A DNA stretch of 64,000 bases, taken from Ignavibacteria bacterium (lineage in GTDB: Bacteria > Bacteroidota > Ignavibacteria > Ignavibacteriales > SURF-24). How positions within the stretch are numbered: position 1 is the first letter of the stretch; every line of letters starts with the position of its first letter. The DNA is taken from contig JAAXKN010000014.1 of the NCBI GenBank assembly GCA_025612375.1, positions 32,945 to 96,944 on the forward strand. Reading direction: 5' to 3'. A model generated the notes under the pieces. The model was not told where the DNA came from, made no database searches, and saw nothing but the letters and a program-made list of their open reading frames with translations. Shown here piece after piece: positions 34,293 to 42,222 of the stretch. Both the position numbers and the translations under genes were made by a program.

Positions 34293-34557
34293 CTGAAAAA
34301 ACTCCGTTCTGTCTTTCTTTGATTTCTAAATAATTGAATGCAAAGCACGCATCCCCCGGGGCATAAAATAATGACTTTAACCTCCGGCACGGTATCTTTA
34401 ACATGAAAGAATACGATTAAGCTGACAAAAATAAGATATTAAAATTAACGAATATACTCCTAAAACAATACCTTGCGGGTAAGCCGGTAGAACGAAAACA
34501 CCCCCACAATAAAACCTTAATTAACAAAAATTTACAAACTTAAGAAACGATTTTAAA

Positions 34558-35310
34558 ATGAATGAACTAGATAATAAAGTGGCAATTGTTACCGGAGCCG
34601 GCTCCGGTATTGGGCGCGCAATCGCAATGCGCTTCGCATCCGAAGGCTCTAAAGTGGTCGTCTCCGATATCAGCGAAAAAGGAGGCAATGAAACCGTTTC
34701 CGCTATTCAAAAGCATGGGGGAGAAGCAATCTTTATAAGGGCAGATACCGCAAACCCCAGGGACCACCAGATGCTGGTTGAACAGACCGTCTCCCGCTTT
34801 GGCAGCCTCGATATCGCATGCAATAATGCGGGCATCGGCGGCCCTTCGGCATCAATCGACCAGTACCCGATCGACGGATGGGATAAGGTAATTGCAATTA
34901 ACCTCTCCGGAGTCTTCTACGGAATGCACTTCCAGCTCCAGCAGATGCTTAGAAGTGGCAGCGGAAGCATAGTAAATATGGCTTCAATACTCGGAATGGT
35001 AGGTTTCACGAACTCTTCAGCATATGTAGCTGCAAAACACGGTGTTGTGGGACTTACAAAAAACGCCGCAATTGAATACGCATCTAAAAATATACGCGTT
35101 AATGCAATTGGCCCGGGCTTTATTTCAACACCCCTGCTCGATAATAACCTCGATGAGGCAACTATGAAGTCCCTCTCCTCGCTTCATCCTATAGGACGCC
35201 TCGGCAGGCCCGAGGAAGTGGCTGAACTTGCACTCTGGCTTAGCTCGCCTAAAGCCTCTTTTGTTACAGGCTCCTACTATACAATCGACGGCGGCTATAC
35301 ATCCCAGTAA
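34558..35310 (+). CDS. Short-chain dehydrogenase/reductase
   Basis: A 250-residue classical SDR. It has TGAGSGIG (12-19) for NAD(P), D37 in VVSDIS after the second strand (favouring NAD), NNAG (89-92), the catalytic S143, Y156 and K160 (SSAYVAAK), and the C-terminal substrate lid ending YYTIDGGYTSQ. The sequence pattern (GPGFISTPLLDN, IGRLGRPEEVAELALWL) matches glucose-1-dehydrogenase/3-oxoacyl-reductase-like members, but the substrate cannot be read. It is monocistronic, with a clear terminator after it. The 265 bp before it (34293-34557) hold no other gene. Confidence 0.93.
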   Translation: MNELDNKVAIVTGAGSGIGRAIAMRFASEGSKVVVSDISEKGGNETVSAIQKHGGEAIFIRADTANPRDHQMLVEQTVSRFGSLDIACNNAGIGGPSASIDQYPIDGWDKVIAINLSGVFYGMHFQLQQMLRSGSGSIVNMASILGMVGFTNSSAYVAAKHGVVGLTKNAAIEYASKNIRVNAIGPGFISTPLLDNNLDEATMKSLSSLHPIGRLGRPEEVAELALWLSSPKASFVTGSYYTIDGGYTSQ

Positions 35311-35318
35311 TTACCTGA

Positions 35319-35353
35319 AAAGCCCCGGAGCTTATTTTATCCGGGGCTTTCTC
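35319..35353 (+). terminator. Rho-independent terminator after the SDR gene
   Basis: AAAGCCCCGG (35319-35328) pairs perfectly with CCGGGGCTTT (35341-35350) around a 12-base AT-rich loop. TTT and a T-rich stretch follow. Confidence 0.85.
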
Positions 35354-35391
35354 ACTTTTTTACCCCTCTTTCCTGCTTTCCTGCTAAATAA

Positions 35392-38322
35392 ATGACGATA
35401 CCCGCCGATTATATATGGGATATTCTGAGAATGGACGGGATGACGTACAAAAACAAAACAAAAAAAGAACTTATTGAGGAACTGGAAGCTCTTAAAAATG
35501 AGCTTAACCTTCTAAAAGACTCTTCAGATGCTGCGGGCCTGCAGAAAAACGTGCCCGGCAGTATATCAAAACAGGAAAAGGACGCGGATTTAAGGAGCTT
35601 TTCTGAACTTGCCGAGGGAATTCTCGACTGCATTCCTGCTAATATAGCGCTTATTAATCATTCAGGGGAAATTATTGCCGTTAATAGCTTGTGGAAACGC
35701 TTTGCTTCTGAAAACGACGCTCCTTCCGGGAATTATTATCTCGGCCTGAATTACCTGGAAGTGTGCGGGAAAGCCCAGGGCGAGGCCCAGGCTGAAAGTG
35801 CGTCAAAAGGAATAAAAAATGTCCTCGGGGGGCTTTCACCCCGCTTTACACTCGAGTACCCCTGCCACTCCGATCAGGAAAAACGCTGGTTCAGACTTTT
35901 CGTTACCCCTTTTCAATATAAAGGGGAGAAATGCGCCGTTATAATGCATATAAATATTACGGAGCACGTACGCATCGAAAAAACACTTTCAGAATCAGGC
36001 TTCAATCAGGACCCTAGCCTGCCCAATGGTACGGTTTTTATCAATAATGCCTCCGATGCCGTCGTTTTACTCGAAACCGATGGAAAGTTTATTGATGCAA
36101 ATGAAGAGGCCTGCAGAAGACTTCTGTACACCAGGGAAGAGATGCTCAACATGAGCGTGTGGGATGTATGCGTCCCGGCTAATTTCCCGCTTGCCAAAAA
36201 AAGGCTCCGTGATATTACCTCAAACGGGTCTGCCCTCTTTGAATCTGTTTACCTCAGGAAAGACGGGCACCCGGTCCCTATGGAAATAGCCGCGCAGCTG
36301 GTGGACCACTTCGGACAAAAGGCTATTCTTTGCCTTGGAAGGGATATCGCCTTAATCAGACACGACAAGGATCTTCTACTAAGGTTAAATAAAGAAACCA
36401 TCGCTCAGAATAATGCCCTGCTTACGGCAATCCCCGATATGATACTCCTTATGGACAGCGAGGGGATCTTCCTCGATTCCCACGTCCCGGAGGGAAATTC
36501 TTCTGAATTCCCGTTAAGGGATTTTATAGGCAAACATGTCAGCCGGGTCCTGCCTGAGCTGGATACGGAAAAAAACAGGCTCTCTTTTGAAGAGGTTTTG
36601 AGAGACGGGAAAATGTTTGTTATGGATTTCCCGCTCGCCCTCGATGGCAGCCTCTTCTTCTATGAAGCCCGCGTCGTTAAATGCGGCCATGATAAGCTCC
36701 TCCTGCTCGTGAGGAATATAACTGAAAAGAAAAAACAGGAGGAGGAAATTCACAAACTCTCTCTTGCCGTCGAACAGAGCCCCGTAATGACCCTCATAAC
36801 CGATAAAAAAGGCAAAATAGAATATGTAAACCCGAGGTTTTCTGAGGTAACCGGTTATTCAATCGAGGAAACTATCGGCTCTGACCCCGGCATGCTCAAA
36901 AGCGGCCTTACTCCCCAAAGGCAGTACAAAGAGCTCTGGGGCAAACTGAGCACCGGCCATCACTGGAGAGGGGAGTTCTGCAACAGGCGGAAAAACGGAG
37001 AGCTCTTCTGGGAACACGCAAGCATCTTCCCTATAAAAAATTCACTGGGTGAAGTAACACAGTTCGTTGCGGTAAAGGAGGATATTACAGATAGAAAGGA
37101 AACCGAACTCCGCCTTGCAGGCTACCGCGACCACCTTGAACAGCTCGTTGAACAAAGAACCGAATCCTTACGCCAGGTTAACCAGCTCCTCAGCATACAG
37201 ATTGAAAAACATGAGGCCGCTGAAGAGAAAATTCAGAACCACCTCCGGTTCCTGCAGACGCTCATAAAAACTATTCCCAACCCTCTCCTTATAAAGGACA
37301 GGCATGGAAGGGTGACAGACTGTAATGAGGCTTATGAAAAGCATTTCGGCAGGAAACTAGAAGATATTAAAAATAAAAGGGCGGAAGATTTTGTCCCGCC
37401 CGAGCTGCTCGATAAAATCCTTGAAATTGAAAACTCCCTTCTTAAAGAGCCGGGACATATATCAGCTGAACTTATCCGCACCATGGAGAACGGGGAACCC
37501 TTCGCTGTACTTGTAAACGAGGCCACATACCTCGCGGCCGACGGCTCCATAGGCGGAACTATAGGCATAATGATTGATATTTCAGAACAGAAAAAGCTCC
37601 AGGAAAAAATCCAAACGGCACTTGAAAAAGAGCAGGAATTAAATGAGCTTAAAAGCAGCTTTATTTCCATGTCTTCACATGAATTCCGCACACCGCTTAC
37701 TTCCATACTGGCATCGGCCGACCTGCTTGAAATGTTTGGACGCCAGTGGAAGGAAGAAAAATATATGGAGCATATCGCTAAGATACAGAAGGGCGTGGAG
37801 TATATGAAGGAACTCCTGGATGACGTGCTCGTAATAAGCCGGAACGAGGAGGGGAAAAACCAGTTCGCACCTTCAAAAACCAACTTCCTGGAACTATGCT
37901 CCGAACTCCTGGACAGCGCCAGGATTTCTTCCTCCGGAAACCACTCCTTTATCTTTAACTATAAACCGGAACAGAAAGTTTTTTCTATCGATCCCAAACA
38001 TGTACGGCATATAATTTCAAACCTCCTTTCAAATGCCGTTAAATATTCACCTGACGGAGGGAAAATAATCCTGAACGTAAATGCTGAAGGCAATAACATC
38101 CTCATAGACGTAATTGATGAAGGCATCGGAATTCCTGAGGCGGATAAGGGCAGGCTGTTTGAACCTTTCTACCGCGCCGGCAATACAACCGCAATACACG
38201 GCACGGGACTCGGAATGTCAATTGTTAAAAGATCCGTGGAACTTCACCACGGCACCATGAGCATCGACAGCCAGGAGAACAAAGGAACGGCTGTCCACGT
38301 CAGGCTCCGGTTCGGTTCTTAA
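35392..38322 (+). CDS. Soluble multi-PAS sensor histidine kinase
   Basis: A 976-residue protein without membrane segments. After a coiled coil (20-45) come about five PAS/PAC units: about 70-200, 215-325, 345-455, 460-575 (ITDKKGKIEYVNPRFSEVTGYS) and 625-745 (LIKDRHGRVTDCNEAYEKHFG). Coiled coils separate them. HisKA holds the phospho-acceptor H763 in SSHEFRTPLTS. The HATPase domain follows with NLLSNAVKYS, DEGIGIPE and GTGLGMSIVK. Several internal ATGs (35431, 35440) are possible starts because no ribosome-binding site supports 35392. It senses a cytoplasmic cue. The LytTR regulator 108 bp downstream is its likely partner. Confidence 0.9.
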   Translation: MTIPADYIWDILRMDGMTYKNKTKKELIEELEALKNELNLLKDSSDAAGLQKNVPGSISKQEKDADLRSFSELAEGILDCIPANIALINHSGEIIAVNSLWKRFASENDAPSGNYYLGLNYLEVCGKAQGEAQAESASKGIKNVLGGLSPRFTLEYPCHSDQEKRWFRLFVTPFQYKGEKCAVIMHINITEHVRIEKTLSESGFNQDPSLPNGTVFINNASDAVVLLETDGKFIDANEEACRRLLYTREEMLNMSVWDVCVPANFPLAKKRLRDITSNGSALFESVYLRKDGHPVPMEIAAQLVDHFGQKAILCLGRDIALIRHDKDLLLRLNKETIAQNNALLTAIPDMILLMDSEGIFLDSHVPEGNSSEFPLRDFIGKHVSRVLPELDTEKNRLSFEEVLRDGKMFVMDFPLALDGSLFFYEARVVKCGHDKLLLLVRNITEKKKQEEEIHKLSLAVEQSPVMTLITDKKGKIEYVNPRFSEVTGYSIEETIGSDPGMLKSGLTPQRQYKELWGKLSTGHHWRGEFCNRRKNGELFWEHASIFPIKNSLGEVTQFVAVKEDITDRKETELRLAGYRDHLEQLVEQRTESLRQVNQLLSIQIEKHEAAEEKIQNHLRFLQTLIKTIPNPLLIKDRHGRVTDCNEAYEKHFGRKLEDIKNKRAEDFVPPELLDKILEIENSLLKEPGHISAELIRTMENGEPFAVLVNEATYLAADGSIGGTIGIMIDISEQKKLQEKIQTALEKEQELNELKSSFISMSSHEFRTPLTSILASADLLEMFGRQWKEEKYMEHIAKIQKGVEYMKELLDDVLVISRNEEGKNQFAPSKTNFLELCSELLDSARISSSGNHSFIFNYKPEQKVFSIDPKHVRHIISNLLSNAVKYSPDGGKIILNVNAEGNNILIDVIDEGIGIPEADKGRLFEPFYRAGNTTAIHGTGLGMSIVKRSVELHHGTMSIDSQENKGTAVHVRLRFGS

Positions 38323-38430
38323 AAATATTCTTATACATAATGATTTCTGTTGCCCTGAAGGGCTTTTGAGCATATATTAGGGGGCCTCATTCTTAAAATT
38401 GGCTTTACCGCCCTGGAAAACAAAACCTTT

Positions 38431-39204
38431 ATGAAAAAAATACTTGTAATAGAAGACGAGCATTCTGTAAGAACAAGCATAAGAGACCTGCTGGAAGAGA
38501 AAAACTATAAGGTCTTTTCGGCCGGCGACGGCAGGGAAGGTGTTTCACTCGCAAGAGAAATACTGCCCGACCTTATAATATGCGACATAATGATGCCCCT
38601 CATGGACGGCTATGAGGTGATCAGCGAGCTTTCCAAAAGCAACAATACGGCGGCAATTCCTTTTATTTTCCTCTCCGCAAAAGCCGAAATGCCCGATATG
38701 AGGACGGGCATGGAACTTGGCGCCGATGATTACCTGGTTAAACCCTTCAGGGCGGTTCAGCTTCTGAATGCAATTGAAGCAAGGCTCAACAAATCCGAAA
38801 AGATCAGGGAAATTTTCTCGCTCCAGATGCCCGAAGAGGAAAAAGAAGAGTCTCCAAGAATACTCCGCGAGGACGAGAGGCTTTTCATATCATCGGGTCC
38901 CAAGGCGCAGTTTATAAAAGTGGGCGAAATTGTATGCATCTGTGCCGAAAGCGAATACTCGAATGTCTATCTTTCCGACGGCGGCAAAGTGTTTATTCAC
39001 CGCCTCTTAAAAGAATGGGAAGAGGTGCTCCCCGCATCCTCATTCCTGAGAATTCACCGCTCCACCATAATAAACCTTAATTTTATCGAGAAGGTTGAGA
39101 AGTGGTACCAGAGATCATTCATGGTAAAACTAAAAGGCGTTACTGAGCCCTTCACCATCAGCCAGCGCTACGCCTCCAGAATCAAAAGCCAGATATTGAA
39201 TTAA
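38431..39204 (+). CDS. LytTR-family response regulator
   Basis: A 257-residue regulator. The receiver domain (1-125) has acidic E9/D10-type residues, phospho-acceptor D52 (CDIMMPLMDG) and K104 (YLVKPF). An acidic linker follows. The LytTR DNA-binding domain covers about 150-257 (SEYSNVYLSDGGKVFIHRLL, then FLRIHRSTIINLNFI). LytTR proteins bind paired direct repeats. The receiver closely resembles that of the gene at 42223, which suggests duplication. The partner kinase is likely the one at 35392. A TTTATG start without a ribosome-binding site and a 108-bp gap with a ProGly-type hairpin suggest its own promoter. Confidence 0.92.
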   Translation: MKKILVIEDEHSVRTSIRDLLEEKNYKVFSAGDGREGVSLAREILPDLIICDIMMPLMDGYEVISELSKSNNTAAIPFIFLSAKAEMPDMRTGMELGADDYLVKPFRAVQLLNAIEARLNKSEKIREIFSLQMPEEEKEESPRILREDERLFISSGPKAQFIKVGEIVCICAESEYSNVYLSDGGKVFIHRLLKEWEEVLPASSFLRIHRSTIINLNFIEKVEKWYQRSFMVKLKGVTEPFTISQRYASRIKSQILN

Positions 39205-39218
39205 CACGTTTGCCACGG

Positions 39219-39287
39219 CCTGAATAGCCACGAGCTTTAGCTCGTGGAATAGGGGACAAAAAATATTTGGGCTTTAGCCCCAGATCC
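39219..39287. repeat. Double-hairpin repeat, copy 2
   Basis: CCTGAATAG, then CCACGAGCTTTAGCTCGTGG (39228-39247), then GGGCTTTAGCCCCAGAT. It is the same element as at 26954-27016, again directly after a signalling gene. The rest of the 264-bp gap up to 39468 shows no gene. Confidence 0.75.
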
Positions 39288-39468
39288 TCCGGAGAAAATC
39301 CCGCATTGCGCAGTCCCTCCCCAAAAATATCTTTTCCCAAATAATTTTCCGAAAACGCCCCTCGTCACCATATATACATATTGATTAAATACTTGACAAT
39401 AATGCTGATTTTCCCAATTTTCACTATCCTACTTGCAAATATCTTTTTGAGGTCATCAATGGCGGGAA

Positions 39469-39813
39469 ATGAATTCTAAAATGTCAATTCTCATGGAAAA
39501 ATATTGGAACCAGGTATTAATTCTTGCAACAATATTCTGTATTATTTCTTTATCATATCAGTTCTACTTTTACATGCCCAAATACTGGAGTTTCAGTTAC
39601 ATTATGTTTGTTTTGCCTTTCCGTGAAAACATAATCCGAAATTTAATACAAAACCTTTTTATAGAATTATTGCTGTATTTTGGATTTAATATTCTTGTTA
39701 ATTATTTGATGTCGGTTTTTCTAAAAGGTCTAATGTTATTCCAATATTTGTACATCTTTATTTATTTAGCAGCAAATATTCCTTTTATTTATGGGACCTT
39801 GTCCGGTTTATAA
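39469..39813 (+). CDS. Hypothetical small membrane protein in AT-rich patch
   Basis: A 114-residue protein with three or four hydrophobic segments rich in Phe, Tyr, Ile and Leu (VLILATIFCIISLSYQFYFY, FIELLLYFGFNILVNYLM, YLYIFIYLAANIPFIYGTL). There is a GGCGGGAA stretch before the ATG but no consensus ribosome-binding site. Base composition is far more AT-rich than the flanking signalling genes, in line with acquisition. I do not recognise a family. It lies just upstream of the toxin-antitoxin-type remnants. Confidence 0.5.
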   Translation: MNSKMSILMEKYWNQVLILATIFCIISLSYQFYFYMPKYWSFSYIMFVLPFRENIIRNLIQNLFIELLLYFGFNILVNYLMSVFLKGLMLFQYLYIFIYLAANIPFIYGTLSGL

Positions 39814-39929
39814 TAAAAAACAATTCAAGGGCTTTGACTGTAATATCTGGAATTTAGGCTGAATTATCTAAATTATTATAAATCCGAGACTTTGACTAAT
39901 TCAAGAAATTATTTAATATTGCATTTAAG

Positions 39930-40256
39930 ATGGAAGGATTAATAGTTAAATATAGAGTTCATGCTGTTCAAAGAATGTTTGAACGGAATATCAGTGAAAA
40001 TGATATATTGGAAGTACTGAAGCATGCAATGAAATGTGTAATTTGTAAAAGCGGTGAAACTCAACCCGGGCGTACAGTTGTAACTCTTACGAGAGGTGAA
40101 TTTGTAATCGTCTTTAAGAATGTTCCGGCAGGGATCTGTCAGAATTGTGGTGAGGAATATGTAAATGACAAGACCACTGCTGCCCTGCTTTCAATTGCAA
40201 ATGACTCATTTGAAAAAGGTGTTGTTGTTGATGTAAGGGACTATAAAGCTGCCTGA
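39930..40256 (+). pseudogene. DUF4258 toxin start fused to a YgiT-type zinc-finger antitoxin
   Basis: The 108-residue frame is a join of two genes that usually stand in tandem. Residues 1-31 (KYRVHAVQRMFERNISENDI) are the start of a DUF4258-type toxin. From M34 (ATG at 40029) the text MKCVICKSGETQPGRTVVTL ... ICQNCGEEYVNDKTT is a complete YgiT-type antitoxin with the zinc-ligand pairs CxxC (36-39) and CxxC (about 70-73). The rest of the toxin (normally 55-60 more residues) is missing, so an in-frame deletion removed it. The antitoxin part may still be made, as the fusion or from the internal ATG. Confidence 0.75.
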
Positions 40257-40259
40257 GAG

Positions 40260-40395
40260 AATTTCAAAAACCTCCTGGTCACAATTTGGTTACCACATTT
40301 TAAAATATTACGTTTTTGAGCTGGATTCGAAGGATTTCAGAACATCGGGATCCCGATAGCTATCGGGACTGTCTCTCCGCACTTAAAAGAAAGCA
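40260..40395. repeat. 135-bp direct repeat, copy 1, after the YgiT gene
   Basis: It begins immediately after the stop codon of the antitoxin gene (TTTCAAAAACCTCCTGGTCA) and ends with CTGTCTCTCCGCACTTAAAA. It includes the 18-bp palindrome TCCCGATAGCTATCGGGA (40351-40368). A near-identical copy follows the nucleotidyltransferase gene at 41885-42021. CTGTCTCTCCGC resembles the 3-prime end of a tRNA-Ser, but the preceding bases do not complete a tRNA. Confidence 0.85.
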
Positions 40396-40469
40396 CCAAG
40401 CCGTATGATTTTGGGCTTTTTCATTTTCAAAGAATGAATTACTCTTCTAACAGGACAAAAAGGTGGTTT

Positions 40470-41063
40470 ATGAAAGCCATAAAATATTTTTTGATATTTC
40501 TATTATTGACAACTGGATGCAAGAGCAATAAAGATAATCCTGTAACACCAGAAGAGAAAACTTATATTATACCATTAAATGTTGGAAATCAATGGCTTGG
40601 GAAGGCTGAATTAATAGATACCAGCGGTAATATTTTTTCAACCTCCTTTTTGGGAATGACAATAGTAGGAAATACTAATCAGGATTCGAGCACATTTCAT
40701 ATCTTTCAAAGGGAAAATGGTTTGCAATATTTATGTATGAATACAGATAGCGGTTTTGTTTATAATATTTGGGGCGGGAATTTTCTACAATACAAATATC
40801 CTGCTAAAGTGGGAGATAAATTTTTTGTAGCCGGAAATGCCTATAGGGAAGTCATATCAATTGATACAACCATAACTACGGAATTTGGACGGTATAGATG
40901 TTATCATTACCGAATGAGATTTACCGATGTCAATTTTTATACCGAAGAGTTTTTGTCCCCTGGTTATGGATACATATATTCAGAGCATTTTCAATCTTAT
41001 ATTTCCCCCAAATTATTCCTAAGTAGCAGAATCACATATAACCCAATGCTTAAAGAGAATTAG
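40470..41063 (+). CDS. Putative lipoprotein
   Basis: The ATG at 40470 (MKAIKYFLIFLLLTTGC) is chosen because AAGGTGG precedes it and it opens a lipoprotein signal peptide with the lipobox LTTGC; the longer frame begins at 40434. The mature 180-residue part is beta-rich (IPLNVGNQWLGKAELIDTSG, FVAGNAYREVISIDTTIT, HYRMRFTDVNFYTEEFLSPG). It resembles the small beta-barrel/half-barrel lipoproteins of Bacteroidota-like genomes. It lies between the two copies of the 135-bp repeat, with no obvious operon partner. Function unknown. Confidence 0.6.
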   Translation: MKAIKYFLIFLLLTTGCKSNKDNPVTPEEKTYIIPLNVGNQWLGKAELIDTSGNIFSTSFLGMTIVGNTNQDSSTFHIFQRENGLQYLCMNTDSGFVYNIWGGNFLQYKYPAKVGDKFFVAGNAYREVISIDTTITTEFGRYRCYHYRMRFTDVNFYTEEFLSPGYGYIYSEHFQSYISPKLFLSSRITYNPMLKEN

Positions 41064-41203
41064 AAAACTTCATTATACCAATTCATCTCTCAACATGATT
41101 ATCCGATGGCGGGAGTGGAAGATGCACCTCTGCCGGGTTCTGAAATAAGATTTATTTTATAATTCTATATTATTATATTTGAATATCAATAAAACAGGGC
41201 ACC

Positions 41204-41593
41204 GTGAATAAACAGGATTACATAAAGTACTGGATCAAAACATCGGATGACGACATGACTTCGATGATGAATAACTTCAATTCCGGAAGTTATGACTGGG
41301 CTTTATTTATAGGTCATCTGTCTTTGGAAAAGATCCTGAAGGCACTCTGGGTCAAGAATAATCCGGGCGATATTCCTCCAAAGTCTCATAACCTGAAGAA
41401 GATCGCTGATGAAGCAAAATATCCAATGACTGATGATGAGGCGATGCTGATGCTTGAAATAAATGATTTTAATCTGGAAGCCAGGTATCCTGATTATAAG
41501 TTCGATTTTCATAAGAAATGCACAAAGGAATTTGCTGAAGGATATATCCAAAAGATAAAGGAACTGCACAAATGTATAGCCAGTCAGATATAA
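41204..41593 (+). CDS. HEPN-domain protein of a HEPN-MNT pair
   Basis: A 129-residue all-alpha protein with the HEPN pattern: KYWIKTSDDDMTSM, DWALFIGHLSLEKILKALWV, KSHNLKKIADEAK and FNLEARYPDYKFDFH. The canonical RNase motif R-x(4-6)-H is not obvious; the nearest pair, R94 and H103, is eight residues apart. Its frame overlaps the next gene by 22 bp, the usual arrangement of HEPN-MNT toxin-antitoxin modules. In these modules the nucleotidyltransferase AMPylates and silences the HEPN toxin. AT-rich codon use suggests acquisition. Confidence 0.85.
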   Translation: MNKQDYIKYWIKTSDDDMTSMMNNFNSGSYDWALFIGHLSLEKILKALWVKNNPGDIPPKSHNLKKIADEAKYPMTDDEAMLMLEINDFNLEARYPDYKFDFHKKCTKEFAEGYIQKIKELHKCIASQI

Positions 41594-41883
41594 ATAATAT
41601 TGTAACGAGATTCATCAGCCTTGTCTCGGATGAATTCCCTCTTAAGAGTGTTTATCTCTTTGGCTCGTACGCCAAGGGGAATCCTGGAGAATACAGCGAC
41701 ATTGACTTGGCAGTAGTGTCCGATAAATTCGAGGGGAGCAGATTCTTTGATAAGAAGAAAATGAATAAATACATTCTTAAGTCTTCAATTGATCTTGAAG
41801 TACACCCATTTAAGACCGAAGACTTTACAGAGGATAACCCATTCGTGAAGGAAATTCTTTCAACAGGACAGAAACTGGTTTAG
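41572..41883 (+). CDS. MNT-type nucleotidyltransferase partner
   Basis: A 103-residue minimal nucleotidyltransferase. The signature GSYAKGNPGEYSDIDLAVVS (31-50) holds G31-S32 and the metal-binding D43 and D45. A third acidic residue is likely in IDLEVHPF (D79/E81 region). Length is typical of MntA-type antitoxins. It overlaps the HEPN gene by 22 bp and its stop codon is directly followed by the 135-bp repeat. In studied pairs this protein transfers AMP to the HEPN partner. Confidence 0.88.
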   Translation: MYSQSDINNIVTRFISLVSDEFPLKSVYLFGSYAKGNPGEYSDIDLAVVSDKFEGSRFFDKKKMNKYILKSSIDLEVHPFKTEDFTEDNPFVKEILSTGQKLV

Positions 41884-41884
41884 A

Positions 41885-42021
41885 ATTTTCAAAAACCTCC
41901 TGGTCACAATTTGGTCACAGCCTTTTAAAATATTGCGTTTTTGAGCTGGATTCGAAGGATTTCAGAACATCCGGATCCCGATAGCTATCGGGACTGTCTC
42001 TCCGCACTTAAAAAAAGCCCG
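41885..42021. repeat. 135-bp direct repeat, copy 2, after the MNT gene
   Basis: Begins two bases after the MNT stop codon and matches 40260-40395 almost base for base, including the palindrome at 41976-41993 and CTGTCTCTCCGCACTTAAAA. Downstream, AAAGCCCGAAATCGTCTGACCGGGGCTTT-like bases (42010-42040) form a terminator-type hairpin. That hairpin is better preserved here than after copy 1. Confidence 0.85.
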
Positions 42022-42119
42022 AAATCGTCTGACCGGGGCTTTCCCCATTTTAAACCGCCGGCTGGCCACAAGTAAAAACCGCCCGCACACCTCTCACTAA
42101 TCTTCATCTCCCTAATGTC

Positions 42120-42149
42120 GCGCTTACTTTCCATTTGTTGCGCTTACTT
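42120..42149 (+). promoter_or_regulatory. Paired direct repeat GCGCTTACTT upstream of the receiver-kinase
   Basis: GCGCTTACTT occurs at 42120-42129 and again at 42140-42149, a spacing of exactly 20 bp or about two helical turns. It lies 74 bp before the ATG at 42223. Paired direct repeats on one face of DNA are typical for LytTR regulators, and one is encoded at 38431. The match to known LytTR sites is not otherwise close. Confidence 0.35.
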
Positions 42150-42222
42150 AAAACTTATTCTATTTCCCTTGCCGCTGACTTAATATTGCACCGGAAATAT
42201 TAATTAACTCTTGGAAAGGTAA

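Noticed and set aside
40321..40395. Possible tRNA-Ser gene or tRNA fragment in the 135-bp repeat
   Set aside because: CTGTCTCTCCGC looks like a tRNA-Ser 3-prime end, but the TTCGAA loop and palindromic arm come in the wrong order and no cloverleaf can be formed.
40260..42021. Integron attC sites
   Set aside because: The repeat lacks the RYYYAAC and GTTRRRY core sites at its ends and no integrase is present.
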